Source of the DNA: Paenibacillus athensensis
GTDB taxonomy: Bacteria; Bacillota; Bacilli; Paenibacillales; NBRC-103111
DNA: 64,000 nt
Direction of reading: 5' to 3'
NCBI RefSeq assembly: GCF_004514475.2
Contig: NZ_MYFO02000005.1
Location: 422,774 to 486,773, forward strand
Each line of letters opens with the position of its first letter. Positions within the stretch are counted from its first letter, which is position 1. The position numbers and the translations under genes are program-made. Shown here piece after piece: positions 37,271 through 46,464 of the stretch. A model generated the notes under the pieces. That model saw only the letters and a list, made by a program, of their open reading frames with translations. It had not been told where the DNA came from and made no database searches.

Positions 37271-37299
37271 ATTATAGATTCGAACCCCCAAGCCTTAAA
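37271..37299 (-). promoter_or_regulatory. Promoter of the laminarinase gene
   Basis: The minus strand reads TTTAAG (37294-37299), a 17-nt spacer and a consensus TATAAT (37271-37276), about 45 nt before GTG 37224. It supports the shorter start. Confidence 0.65.
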
Positions 37300-37333
37300 T
37301 AACAAAGCTGCAACACGCATATCAAAAAAACAA
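37296..37333 (-). promoter_or_regulatory. 38-bp promoter box, copy 2 (laminarinase gene)
   Basis: Plus strand TAAATAACAAA-N10-GCATATCAAAAAAACAA, with the middle ten bases differing from copy 1. The placement relative to -35 and -10 is identical to copy 1. The stretch 37334-37480 beyond it is GC-rich without a recognised feature. Confidence 0.7.
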
Positions 37334-37485
37334 GATCGGCCGGGACAGCCCCTGCCCAGGCCACAGCCACAGCCGCAAATGCAGCCGCAGGCCCTGCTTC
37401 AGCCTCCCCAGCGCTCCCGGCGCCCGCCGCCGCAAGCGTCGCTTCCGCTCCCCAACACCCGAAACTGCTCTCCTGCACGCAACAA

Positions 37486-37520
37486 AGCCCGCTTCCATCA
37501 AATTTCGATAGAAACGGGCT
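37486..37520 (-). terminator. Terminator of the small unknown gene at 37549-37950
   Basis: AGCCCG (37486-37491) pairs with CGGGCT (37515-37520), with TTC/GAA and ATC/GAT pairs inside. The minus strand continues TTTGTT. Confidence 0.6.
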
Positions 37521-37548
37521 CTTGCGCCGATTGCCCTTGGGCTATGAA

Positions 37549-37950
37549 TTACGCCTCTTCTTGCTGCAATTCTCTTAAAATGTCGGAGATGAGCGCAGAT
37601 TTGCCCACCGGCGTCAGCTCGTGGCTTAGCCACCGGATATACGTCTCGGAGGGTCGATCGTTCACTCGTTTTACAAAACCATCCACCCAAGCGAAAACCT
37701 GACCCGCCTTGACGATTCCCAAATAAAACATCGGACGAATGGCAATTTTCAGCAACACACGCTCCAAGTGGGGACGGTCGGCAATGAGCACGGGAACCAC
37801 CTGCAAAAAACCGCCGGCCGCATCCTCGCAATTATGACTAGGCACCCATTGGCCGACCATCTCGACGATCTCTTCGTCGGTCAGACGACAGCAACCGCTC
37901 TGCACATCATCCAGCAGCCGAGCCACGTCGGCATGTGTTATTTTTCTCAT
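37549..37950 (-). CDS. Small cytosolic protein of unknown function
   Basis: The 133-residue protein starts at ATG 37950, six nt after AGAGG; a further ATG at 37956 touches that site. No signal peptide or membrane helix is seen. The N-terminal part is acidic and helical (ADVARLLDDVQ, LTDEEIVEMVGQW). A hydrophobic middle holds VVPVLIADRPHLERVLLKIA, and the end is helical (SALISDILRELQQEEA). It is flanked by terminators on both sides, so it is monocistronic. I do not recognise a family. Confidence 0.75.
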   Translation of the reverse strand: MRKITHADVARLLDDVQSGCCRLTDEEIVEMVGQWVPSHNCEDAAGGFLQVVPVLIADRPHLERVLLKIAIRPMFYLGIVKAGQVFAWVDGFVKRVNDRPSETYIRWLSHELTPVGKSALISDILRELQQEEA

Positions 37951-38090
37951 CGTCATCCTCTGGAAATGAAGTATAGGTATAACCTATTATACCGGAAATA
38001 ATATCGAAAAAATTCTTCTGCGCATGTGTTTCCCACACATTTCCCCTATTTGATCGTTGTCCGCCGGTCTAACCACACCGTTCCCAAACA

Positions 38091-38114
38091 AAAAACGCCC
38101 CGAAACCGGGGCGC
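38091..38114 (-). terminator. Terminator of the amylase/pullulanase gene
   Basis: CGCCCCG (38097-38103) pairs with CGGGGCG (38108-38114) around a 4-nt loop. The minus strand ends in TTTTTT (38091-38096). Confidence 0.9.
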
Positions 38115-38124
38115 TTCTGTCCTT

Positions 38125-41100
38125 CTATGGCTGCAAAAGATTCAGCAGCACTTGCGCGCTTTCCGCGCGCGTCGCGTTATCCTGCGGCGCAAACGCCAGC
38201 TCGCTGCGGCCATGCAGCAGCGAAAGCTGCACGCCTGCGGAGACATAGGCCTGCGCCCAGCCGCTGATTTGCGCGGCATCGGCAAAGCGCTGCGCATTCA
38301 ACGCGCCGTCGCCGGTTGCCTTCTGCCCGCTTCGCGACTCATACGCGCGCACAATCATCGCCGCCATCTCTTCGCGGGTGATGTTGTCGCCGGGCGCGAA
38401 CTGCGTTGCGCTTTTGCCGTTGACGAGGCCGAGGCGGTAAGCCGCCGCCACTTCACCGGCGTACCATGCGCCGCTGTCCACGTCGGCAAATACGCTGTCG
38501 CCAGCCGCAGGCTCGGCTTTCACACCAAGCGCGCGAACGAGCATGGCGGCAAATTCAGCGCGCGTCACGTTGCGCTCCGGCGCAAAATCCGTATCGCTCA
38601 CTCCGCTCAGCACGTGCTTGGCGGACAGCTGCTTGATCGCATCGGCAGCCCAATGGCTGGCCGCCACGTCGCGATACGACTTGTCGTAGGAGAGCACGCC
38701 GTATTTGCTGAAATGGTAGACGTCCGCCGACCACGCGCCGCCCTTCAGAACGCCGCCGACATACTCCAAGCCGCCCTGATCATCGATGTAGTAGACGCCG
38801 GCCAGCTTGGCATCGGCATTCGGATCGGCCTTGAATACAAGCGTAACCGGCTCGTCAAAATGCGTCAGCTTCAGCTCCTTGCCGTCCTTCGTCAAAACGC
38901 CCAGTCCGAACTCGTAAACATCGCCGGCCAGATTCACCGAGGCTTGCGACTGCTCCGAGCCTTTGACCAGCAGCGCAGACGTATCCGCTTGCGCAACCGG
39001 CTGTACCGATACGGTCAACTGTGCGCCGTCTGCTGCGCCGGCAGGAATCATGTTTTGCAGGCTGGCGAAAATGGCTGAAGGAATGCTCACCGTCACACGA
39101 TCGCCCGTGATTTCCAGCGGCTTGGAGCCCAGCAGCTCCGCCGCTTTGGCTGGCAGCAGCACCTGCTTCTCTGCCACGCCGAGCGCGACCTTGACGCTTC
39201 CCTGCGAGTTTTTAAAAACGTCCTCGGCAACTTGCTTTTGACCGGCAGCCGGTTTTGGAGTCGGCGTGCTGCCGTTGTTTCCGTTGTTATTGCCGTTATT
39301 ACCATTGTTTCCGTTATTACCATTGTTTCCGTTATTGCCATTGTTTCCGTTATTGCCGTTGTTTCCGTTGTTATTGCCGTTATTGCCATTGTTTCCGTTA
39401 TTGCCACCGTTGTTTCCATTGTTCCCACCATTGTTCCCACCATTGTTGCCACCGTTGTTCCCGCCGTTATTGCCGCCATTGTTGCCACCGTTGTTTCCGC
39501 CATCCCCAGGCGAAGACGCCGTTTTCGTAATGCTCATCACGATGGTTTTCGTCGCTTGAGCTTTGCGGCCCTTATCGGTATACCACGGCTGGTTGAGTGT
39601 TTCCTCGGTCGGCTCGATCGACAGGACAAACGTATTTAACCCGTCCAGCAGCGGCAGCGAAGCGATGTCCACATTGCCCGTTGCATCCATCGTTCCGTTT
39701 GGAATCGGCTGACCATTGATCGTAAACGACACGCCATACGGCACAACGCCCTTCAAGCGCACCGAGGCTTCAGATGTGGTGAACTGGATGTCTTCGCCGT
39801 ATGAAATTCGCGGCATGGCAATCATCATCGGCATATCGACCCAGCGCAGCACGTAATCGTTGACGAGCATTTTGTTGTCGCCCTGATTCGCTACCGTGAG
39901 CTTCATGTTCGTGTCCGTGGAGCTGTAAGCCCAGTTGCCGTAATCCTGCGTATCGCCCGGCGTGCGGCTGTGGCTCGTAAACGCTTCGGTCGACCACGCG
40001 CCGCGCGTATATTTGTATTCGATCGATTTGCCCGCCATCATTTTAAATGAATATTCCACGATGTTGCGGTCGGTTGCTCCGCTTGGCACCTGCAGCTTCG
40101 TACCGCTGGCGTTCCAGCCGTTGATGCTGCCTGCCAGATAAATATCGTCGCTGGTCGGCGTGTAGCCCGGAATTTGCAAACGCAAGGTCACATCGACCAT
40201 CACGAGCTTCGGCGTTACGCTTTTCTCCTCCGAGAACGAGCGGTTATAGGAAGCATCGAAAGCCGCTACCCGGTACGTATACAACGTATCGTTGCTCACG
40301 GAATAATCGATATAATTAGCCGCCGACGGGGCGAGCACAGCGATTTTCCGATAGGTCGAGTCAGAGACGCTTTTCCGATAAATTTCAAAACCCGCAACCG
40401 TGTCGTCACTGCTTTGCCATTTGACATTGGCCCGGTTCGATTCCACCGTAAAGTCGGCCAGCACCGGAGCTGCCGGCGCAATCAGATCGTTCGGATCGGC
40501 TTGCGCTTCTACGACGTTCGTGGCCGATAACACATAGGTTTCTCCGTTGTCCGTGGAAGCTTTGCCATAATACAAGTAATTGCCCGCTTCGGTTGGCTCG
40601 AAGGACGCCCAATACCTTTTGGCCGAGCCTTGATCCGAATCGTAACGCAGCTTCGATTCCTGCGCCGCCGCCGGGTCGGAGCCCTCCTTGTAAAAAGCCA
40701 GACGAGCCAGCAGGTTAGGCGCTTCCTTGCCGGCGTATTGCGGCTGGTCCGTCAGTCCGGGCACATCGATCAAGACATAGATGCTGCCTGTCGTTTTGCC
40801 AACGCCGATATATACACTGTCCGTCACCGTAGAAGGTGTGCCGACGCTGCTGATCGGATACGCAGGCGTCGCCGAGACCATGTCGCTCAGGAAGCTTTCG
40901 CCCGCGCCGATTTGCGCCGTGACCGCGTAATAATATTTCGTGCCGTTCACCACGTCGAGGTCGTCAAACGACGCACTTGTCGTATCCCCGGCGAGCTGCA
41001 AGGCGCCGCCTTCAATCGCTGCGCGGTACACATGGTAGCTCTCGGCGCTAGGAACCGCGCTCCAGGTCAGATGCACGCTGCCGTTCTGCCCGGCTGCCGT

Positions 41101-44100
41101 CAGATCCGTGACCGGCGCTACCGTCTGCAGGATTTGCGTCGACACCATCATCAGGCCGGTCTGCGCCGGTACGGTCAGCGTCACCTTGCCGCCCGTTACA
41201 ACGCTTTGGATGCCGTCATGCAGCTGATCGACCAGCGTCAGCCCGTTCGGCAGGAAGCCGGCAACGTCGGCTTGGAACGTTTGCTCCGTCGTTCCCCTGT
41301 TGATGACGAGCATGCCGCCCTTGGTGTCGTTTTTGCGCGCATAGGCAATCACGTCGTTTTGCGAATAGGCCGTTTTCAGCTCACCCGTACTGAATACCGG
41401 GTTCTCTTGGCGGACCTTGGCCGCCTTTTGGTACGTGGCCAGCAAATCGGCGTACCGCCCGTTGCCCACAAAGCCGTCCGCGGTTTCCGTAACGCGTTCC
41501 CACGGGAAGGCGCGGCGCGAATCCGGGTCCTTGGTGCCGGTCAGACCGACTTCATCGCCATAATAAATCGTTGGCGCGCCCGGATAACCCATTTGGAAAA
41601 TCGCCGTCAGCGCTTGCTGCTTCAACGCATTGTCGCTGGCGTCTTCGGCGATGCGCAAATGCTCTTCTTCCCACTCCGGATGGTCGTATTTCGTAATCGA
41701 ACGGGTCGTATCGTGCGAATCGACCAGATTCATCATCGCCTGCCAGGCTTCCTGTGGATAATCCTCGCGGATCGATTCCAGCGCGTCGTTCAGCTGTCCG
41801 GCATTGCCGGAAGCAATAAAGTTCTGAATCGCGCCGCGGAACCGATAGTTCATGACGGAATCGAACTGATCGCCGAGCAGATACTTGGTAGCTACGCCCC
41901 ACTCTTCGCCGATAATGACCGGATTGTCGATCATATTTCCGTTAGCGTCTTCGCGGCCTGCGGCCGATTTGACCGCTTGGCGGAATTTCTGCCAAGTCGG
42001 TCCGGACACGTCGGGAGCTACGTCAAGTCGCCAGCCGCTCGTCCCCATCCACAGCCAGCGCTGGGAATTGACCTCCTGCATCATCTGCGAAGCTTCCGCA
42101 TCGTTATGGCTCGCCAGATCGTAGCCGATCACATTGTCGCGGTAGTTAATATTGTTCCATTCGTGCTCGCCCGGAATGGACAACGCATCGGCCGGCAAAT
42201 ATTCCGTCGGCGCCGTCTGCGGACTTTTCGCATCCATCACCGGCAAGGAATCGTAGCCCCACCACGCATCGTATTGATAATGCAAGCCGTCGTCGTCGCG
42301 GTTCTTGACCTTTTCGTTCAACACCGTGAACCAGCTGACATATTTGAAATCATCCGGCCACTTGTAAGCCACGCCGGTCAGCGGATTAATTTGGCTGGTA
42401 AATGAAGCCCGCACCTCAGTCTCCGCTTGCCCCTGCGTCTTGCCGGAAGCGTTCATCAAGTCATACACCTTGGACCAGTACTCATAAGAACCGATTTCCG
42501 GATACTTCCCGTAACGGTCAAAATAAATCGAGTCGTCGCCCACATGGTTGAACACGCCGTCGTTGATCACTTTAATGCCCGCTGCGCGCGCCCCGGCTGT
42601 GAACGCCTCGAACACCTTGTCGGATTCCTCGCGCGTCTTGACGTAATCGAGCCCCGAAGCCGGATCATCCGGCGTATTGTACACAGGCTGACCAAACATC
42701 GGATCGAGATGCTTGTAATCCGTCGCGTCATACTTGTGATTGGAGGCCGCCCAAGCGACAGGGTTCAAATATACCGCTGTCACGCCCAGCGATTTCAGAT
42801 AGCTCAGCTTCTGCTGAATGCCCTGAATATCGCCGCCGTAAAATTCATTCGTCCAAGCGCCGTCCGTTGAAGCGCCCGGGTAATAAGGCGCGTTCTCCGG
42901 CGTGGAACGGTCCGGATTCTCCGGCACGGCCGACCACTGTCCCCACACCTGGGAAGGGGCCGGATCATTGGCGATACCGCCGTCAAAAAACTGCAGCTTC
43001 TGGCCGCCCTTGCTCGTTGCATTCGCTTCGCTGTTGGCTCCGCGCGCGCCGTCGGCCAGCTTGGCCCGGTTATTGTCCTTGTTGCCGTCAAAAAAGCGGT
43101 CCGGGAAAATTTGATAGACGACCGCTTCCTTCATCCAATCCGGCGTGCGGTAATTCGGATCGTATACCGTCAAATCGAACGGCAGCGCTCCTTCGTCGCT
43201 CACCGAGCCCGCGCCGCCGCGGATGCCGTCATCGCCGTATTCCACCTTCGTCTGGCCGTCGACCACAATAAACTTGTAGCCCCACACGCCAATTTGACCG
43301 GCAAAATCTTGCTTGGGCACCACCGCCTCGAAATAATCGCGGTCCTCGACGCTCGTCACCTTGCGCATGCTGTACGAATGCGACAGCCCGTCAGGCGAAG
43401 TCAGATCGAGCTTGGCGGTCTGCACATCGTCTTTTTTCGCCTCAATACGCAGCGTCACGTCCTGCTGGCCGGCCTGAATCGCGCCGAACGGCTTTTTATA
43501 CGTTATCGACCTGCTGTCAAAAACAAGCCGATCGCGTTGAATTTGGCCGTCAAACGTGCCCTCCTTGGGCACATAATTGTGCGTCAGCGCCTTAGTTCCC
43601 GCGGCGTTATCGATCGAGAACGTCACATCCGCCGGGTCGAGCGTCACGAGCTTCAGATTCTGTCCGTTGGCGTCGCCGTAATTGCTGGCGTTCCAGTCGT
43701 TGCCGAATACAACCTTGGCTTCGTAGGAGCCGACCGGGAACGTCCGCTGAATTTTATATACCGTATTATCAAAATAATAGTCCACCAGCAGCTGCTGGGC
43801 CTCGGAAGGCGACCAGTCGCTTTCGCCCCATACCGATTGCACCGTGCCGACCAGGCGCGGCCACTGCTCCGCCGGTAACGCAGGCACATACTGGCTTAAC
43901 CCGTCCACTCCCGGCAATGAAATGCGGGCCTGCCCGATTTCTTCATTGATGTAAAAATCGACCTGCGCTCCTGCAGCCAGATCCAGATTGAAATTGTTGC
44001 CGTTATTGCTGAATCCGTCCCATGAACCGCTATGCACCAATTTGAACTCATAGTGCCCGGCGTCCAAATACGTTGAATACTGATAGAAATCCCCCACCAA

Positions 44101-44316
44101 ATGCTTCATCTGCGTAGCCGTCGAATCGTTCGACCAGCCCTGGAAGCTGCCGACGACAACCCATTTCGTTGTCCCTCCCGGCTGTTCCTCCAGCGTCTGC
44201 GTTGCATAGACCGGGGTCGATCTGCCGACCACGCTCAGCAGCAGCTGCAATACCATCAACGCAGCTACAGTCGCCGCTACGAATCTGAAGCTTCCTTTTT
44301 GGCGCCACATCGTCAT
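38125..44316 (-). CDS. S-layer-anchored GH13 amylase/neopullulanase-type amylopullulanase
   Basis: 2063 residues from ATG 44316, which follows AGGAGG by 11 nt. A signal peptide ends near PVYATQ (about residue 39). Two X25/pullulanase-type starch-binding modules follow (about 50-245), then an N-terminal Ig-like GH13 module (about 260-375) and the GH13 barrel (about 395-960). The catalytic triad is Asp765 (RLDVAPD), Glu804 (IIGEEWG) and Asp869 (DSHDTTR). After the barrel come fibronectin type III-like domains, a CBM20-like domain (IYLAGSINGWN), a long Gly/Asn-rich linker, and three C-terminal SLH domains. Starch or pullulan is the expected substrate; exact linkage specificity cannot be read. 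A cre-like site lies upstream. Confidence 0.92.
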   Translation of the reverse strand: MTMWRQKGSFRFVAATVAALMVLQLLLSVVGRSTPVYATQTLEEQPGGTTKWVVVGSFQGWSNDSTATQMKHLVGDFYQYSTYLDAGHYEFKLVHSGSWDGFSNNGNNFNLDLAAGAQVDFYINEEIGQARISLPGVDGLSQYVPALPAEQWPRLVGTVQSVWGESDWSPSEAQQLLVDYYFDNTVYKIQRTFPVGSYEAKVVFGNDWNASNYGDANGQNLKLVTLDPADVTFSIDNAAGTKALTHNYVPKEGTFDGQIQRDRLVFDSRSITYKKPFGAIQAGQQDVTLRIEAKKDDVQTAKLDLTSPDGLSHSYSMRKVTSVEDRDYFEAVVPKQDFAGQIGVWGYKFIVVDGQTKVEYGDDGIRGGAGSVSDEGALPFDLTVYDPNYRTPDWMKEAVVYQIFPDRFFDGNKDNNRAKLADGARGANSEANATSKGGQKLQFFDGGIANDPAPSQVWGQWSAVPENPDRSTPENAPYYPGASTDGAWTNEFYGGDIQGIQQKLSYLKSLGVTAVYLNPVAWAASNHKYDATDYKHLDPMFGQPVYNTPDDPASGLDYVKTREESDKVFEAFTAGARAAGIKVINDGVFNHVGDDSIYFDRYGKYPEIGSYEYWSKVYDLMNASGKTQGQAETEVRASFTSQINPLTGVAYKWPDDFKYVSWFTVLNEKVKNRDDDGLHYQYDAWWGYDSLPVMDAKSPQTAPTEYLPADALSIPGEHEWNNINYRDNVIGYDLASHNDAEASQMMQEVNSQRWLWMGTSGWRLDVAPDVSGPTWQKFRQAVKSAAGREDANGNMIDNPVIIGEEWGVATKYLLGDQFDSVMNYRFRGAIQNFIASGNAGQLNDALESIREDYPQEAWQAMMNLVDSHDTTRSITKYDHPEWEEEHLRIAEDASDNALKQQALTAIFQMGYPGAPTIYYGDEVGLTGTKDPDSRRAFPWERVTETADGFVGNGRYADLLATYQKAAKVRQENPVFSTGELKTAYSQNDVIAYARKNDTKGGMLVINRGTTEQTFQADVAGFLPNGLTLVDQLHDGIQSVVTGGKVTLTVPAQTGLMMVSTQILQTVAPVTDLTAAGQNGSVHLTWSAVPSAESYHVYRAAIEGGALQLAGDTTSASFDDLDVVNGTKYYYAVTAQIGAGESFLSDMVSATPAYPISSVGTPSTVTDSVYIGVGKTTGSIYVLIDVPGLTDQPQYAGKEAPNLLARLAFYKEGSDPAAAQESKLRYDSDQGSAKRYWASFEPTEAGNYLYYGKASTDNGETYVLSATNVVEAQADPNDLIAPAAPVLADFTVESNRANVKWQSSDDTVAGFEIYRKSVSDSTYRKIAVLAPSAANYIDYSVSNDTLYTYRVAAFDASYNRSFSEEKSVTPKLVMVDVTLRLQIPGYTPTSDDIYLAGSINGWNASGTKLQVPSGATDRNIVEYSFKMMAGKSIEYKYTRGAWSTEAFTSHSRTPGDTQDYGNWAYSSTDTNMKLTVANQGDNKMLVNDYVLRWVDMPMMIAMPRISYGEDIQFTTSEASVRLKGVVPYGVSFTINGQPIPNGTMDATGNVDIASLPLLDGLNTFVLSIEPTEETLNQPWYTDKGRKAQATKTIVMSITKTASSPGDGGNNGGNNGGNNGGNNGGNNGGNNGGNNGNNGGNNGNNGNNGNNNGNNGNNGNNGNNGNNGNNGNNGNNGNNNGNNGSTPTPKPAAGQKQVAEDVFKNSQGSVKVALGVAEKQVLLPAKAAELLGSKPLEITGDRVTVSIPSAIFASLQNMIPAGAADGAQLTVSVQPVAQADTSALLVKGSEQSQASVNLAGDVYEFGLGVLTKDGKELKLTHFDEPVTLVFKADPNADAKLAGVYYIDDQGGLEYVGGVLKGGAWSADVYHFSKYGVLSYDKSYRDVAASHWAADAIKQLSAKHVLSGVSDTDFAPERNVTRAEFAAMLVRALGVKAEPAAGDSVFADVDSGAWYAGEVAAAYRLGLVNGKSATQFAPGDNITREEMAAMIVRAYESRSGQKATGDGALNAQRFADAAQISGWAQAYVSAGVQLSLLHGRSELAFAPQDNATRAESAQVLLNLLQP
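39275..39500 (-). repeat. Low-complexity repeat encoding a Gly/Asn-rich linker
   Basis: Repeats of GGNNGG- then NGNNGN-type codons make a linker of roughly 75 residues between the catalytic half and the C-terminal domains. The plus strand shows long runs of GTT/TCC-rich 9- and 12-bp units, suited to slippage. Confidence 0.88.
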
Positions 44317-44360
44317 TTCCCTTGTTCCCTCCTCCATGTCATTCCGCGAACCCGCCGAGA

Positions 44361-44375
44361 TAATAGCGCTTACAT
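44361..44375 (-). promoter_or_regulatory. cre-like site upstream of the amylase/pullulanase gene
   Basis: The minus strand reads ATGTAAGCGCTATTA, which matches WTGNAANCGNWNNCW except T for the second-to-last C. It lies 45 nt upstream of ATG 44316. Confidence 0.6.
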
Positions 44376-44501
44376 ATCTGTAAAATGCCGCCTCGCGGTT
44401 CGCTTTACATCATAACATCGTCCGCTTCTGCGGATAGAGGTACTGGATTGCACGATAGAGGGGAAAATGTTGACCTGTTTCCTCACGCATCCATACTCAT
44501 A

Positions 44502-44542
44502 GAAAAACCCGGATCAATCAGTCGTTCTGATTGTATCCAGGT
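44502..44542 (-). terminator. Terminator of the deacetylase operon
   Basis: On the minus strand ACCTGGAT and ATCC-GGGT arms with an inner CAATCAG/CTGATTG stem are followed by TTTTTCT. Confidence 0.8.
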
Positions 44543-44560
44543 CTCCAACTTCTTGAGAAT

Positions 44561-45286
44561 TTACGGGATTCTGCCTTGGAGCCACCCCTCCATCTGCATC
44601 TTCATATCGATGCGCAGGAAGTGAAAGCCGCGCCGCAGGCATTCATCGAGAACCTCCGCTAAAGCTTCCAGCATATAGCACGGAGCGTTTTCGTCGGCGC
44701 CTAGCGTCTGTCCACTGTCGTGCAGCACGATCACATCGCCGCTTTTCATTTTGGTCAGCAGCTCGCTTCGGATTCGTTCCTTGCCGCCGTTGCTGCTCCA
44801 GTCCCGAACCATCAAGGACCATAACACCATTCGAACCCGTCTAAGCAGGAAAAGATCAAAAATGTTGATGACCCCCCAAGGCGGCCGGTAATAAACAGTC
44901 TGAACTCCGGTAATACGTTCGATAACGGCGATGGAATCGCGTAATTGCCTTCGCACCTTTCCGGGTGTCATTAAGGCGTTGGTCCAGTGTACATAATTAT
45001 GAATCCCGATCAGATGCCCTTCCCGATGCATGCGCGTAATAAGCTCCGGATGGCGCAGTGCCTTCGATCCCAGTACAAAAAAGGTCGCCCGTACCCGATA
45101 CGCCTTTAGCAAATCAAGCAATTGCGGTGTGTAAGCAGGGTCCGGCCCGTCATCAAAGGTCAAAGCCACTCCGCTCCTGCCTTTCCTGTACACGCCCAGC
45201 TTGCCCATCCTGACCAGCAACGTGGGCAGCACCGAATAAATGAAAATACCAGCTGCCAAACATTCAAGCAGTTTGCTCACTTTCAT
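44561..45286 (-). CDS. Polysaccharide deacetylase (NodB family), membrane-anchored
   Basis: 241 residues from ATG 45286, which follows a GAGGAGGAG stretch; the frame opens further to 45562 but the extra part runs into the upstream gene and is not supported. One N-terminal helix (about 5-25) anchors it. NodB motifs are ALTFDDGPD (catalytic base and metal Asp), the HNYVH zinc pair, YRPPWG and VIVLHDSG. It would remove acetyl groups from wall or surface glycans. Last gene of the operon with the glycolipid synthase and phosphoesterase. Confidence 0.9.
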   Translation of the reverse strand: MKVSKLLECLAAGIFIYSVLPTLLVRMGKLGVYRKGRSGVALTFDDGPDPAYTPQLLDLLKAYRVRATFFVLGSKALRHPELITRMHREGHLIGIHNYVHWTNALMTPGKVRRQLRDSIAVIERITGVQTVYYRPPWGVINIFDLFLLRRVRMVLWSLMVRDWSSNGGKERIRSELLTKMKSGDVIVLHDSGQTLGADENAPCYMLEALAEVLDECLRRGFHFLRIDMKMQMEGWLQGRIP

Positions 45287-45372
45287 CTCCTCCTCTCGCC
45301 CTCTTGGAACAGCAGCATCGTGAATGACATGCAGCGCGAGCGCAAACGGCCGAGGCGATCGCAGGCGACCGG

Positions 45373-46401
45373 CTAACGCCAAACTCCGGTTATTGCTGCT
45401 GCGTCTCCTGATTTCCCGGCGTGCGGGAGACCATACATATCCTCCAGAGTGCGCAGTACGTTGAGATGCGTAATCCGCTGATCGTAGGAGCCGATGGCAA
45501 CCATCGGCCCGGCCATCAAGGTCGGAATATGGTTGTTCCGGCTGTTGTCGTCTTCGTCCCATGTCACGATCAGCAGGCTATTGTGCGAAGCGGCCCACTG
45601 CACATAGGGGTCCAGATGCTCCTTGAGCCAATCATCTGCAGCGCGGATCGATCCGTCGTGCATATCGTTGTCAAGATTAGGAATCACGAACGACACCGTC
45701 GGCAGCTTGCTGAAATCGTCGGCCGGAAAGCTGTCGAGCGGCATATTCGTTTCCTTGGGCACGTTGCTGAAATTCACCCAGGGACTATGTTTGCGGCCGT
45801 ATTGACCATGTGTACAGGCTGTCGAGCCAGTTTCGGGTAAATCCTCCGAATAGCCGCCGAACGTAAGCTGAGCTTGAATCAGGGAACTGGCCAGGTTTGC
45901 CGCCTTGAAGGTATGGCCGCAGGAATCATCCTTGATCCCTTGATCCGAGCCGGAAAATAGCACGAGATAATTCGGCTGGCTCGGATGAGCAACAGCAAAT
46001 GATTGCGTGAAAAAGGCGCCTTGCTGCACCAGTCCGTTGATATAAGGAGCCGCTTTGCTGCCGATCACCTTCTCGAAGGAATGGTTCTCTTCAACGACTA
46101 TGACCACATGATCGGGCTTCGGCAGATCAGTCCCCGAAGCGAGAGGCTTTTGTGCCGCTGGCGCGGGCGATATAACCGGCGACTGGCCGGGAGCCGTGGC
46201 AGCAGATGACGCAAAGGCTCCGCCCGAGGCTGGAGAAGCGGTCTGCTGCACCTTCGCTGCATGCTGCGCGGCCGCGGTGGAGGGCGCCGGTTTGGAGCGC
46301 TGATCTACCGCAGCCGGCGCAGGGCTGGCGCCGCCCCCAAGCGGAGAACAGGCCGCCAGCAGGAGGGGCAGGAGCAGGACTGCAGATTTGCTTTTGAACA
46401 T
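45373..46401 (-). CDS. Phosphoesterase-family lipoprotein (acid phosphatase/phospholipase C fold)
   Basis: 342 residues from ATG 46401 with AAAGGAAGGG 10 nt upstream; the frame opens at a TTG 12 codons earlier without a ribosome site. The lipobox is LLLAACS (Cys18). After an Ala/Pro/Ser-rich linker the catalytic domain shows VVIVVEENHSFEKVIG, AHPSQPNYLVLFSG, FVIPNLDNDMHDG and VTWDEDD, the PF04185 pattern of acid phosphatases and phospholipase C. It would hydrolyse phosphate esters outside the membrane. Placement after a glycolipid synthase hints at a phosphate-saving lipid program. Confidence 0.9.
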   Translation of the reverse strand: MFKSKSAVLLLPLLLAACSPLGGGASPAPAAVDQRSKPAPSTAAAQHAAKVQQTASPASGGAFASSAATAPGQSPVISPAPAAQKPLASGTDLPKPDHVVIVVEENHSFEKVIGSKAAPYINGLVQQGAFFTQSFAVAHPSQPNYLVLFSGSDQGIKDDSCGHTFKAANLASSLIQAQLTFGGYSEDLPETGSTACTHGQYGRKHSPWVNFSNVPKETNMPLDSFPADDFSKLPTVSFVIPNLDNDMHDGSIRAADDWLKEHLDPYVQWAASHNSLLIVTWDEDDNSRNNHIPTLMAGPMVAIGSYDQRITHLNVLRTLEDMYGLPHAGKSGDAAAITGVWR

Positions 46402-46464
46402 AAGCCAAAATCCCTTCCTTTCGGCGTTGTGCAACAATTGGCTGGAGCTCGAGCAGGTGCTCAG

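Noticed and set aside
37225..37320. ATG-start N-terminal extension of the laminarinase.
   Set aside because: It would include the -10 and -35 region. GTG 37224 has a strong ribosome site and begins the signal peptide.
40630..42405. 591-codon open frame on the plus strand.
   Set aside because: It is antisense to the GH13 domain, whose motifs are intact. It has no start signal or known domain.
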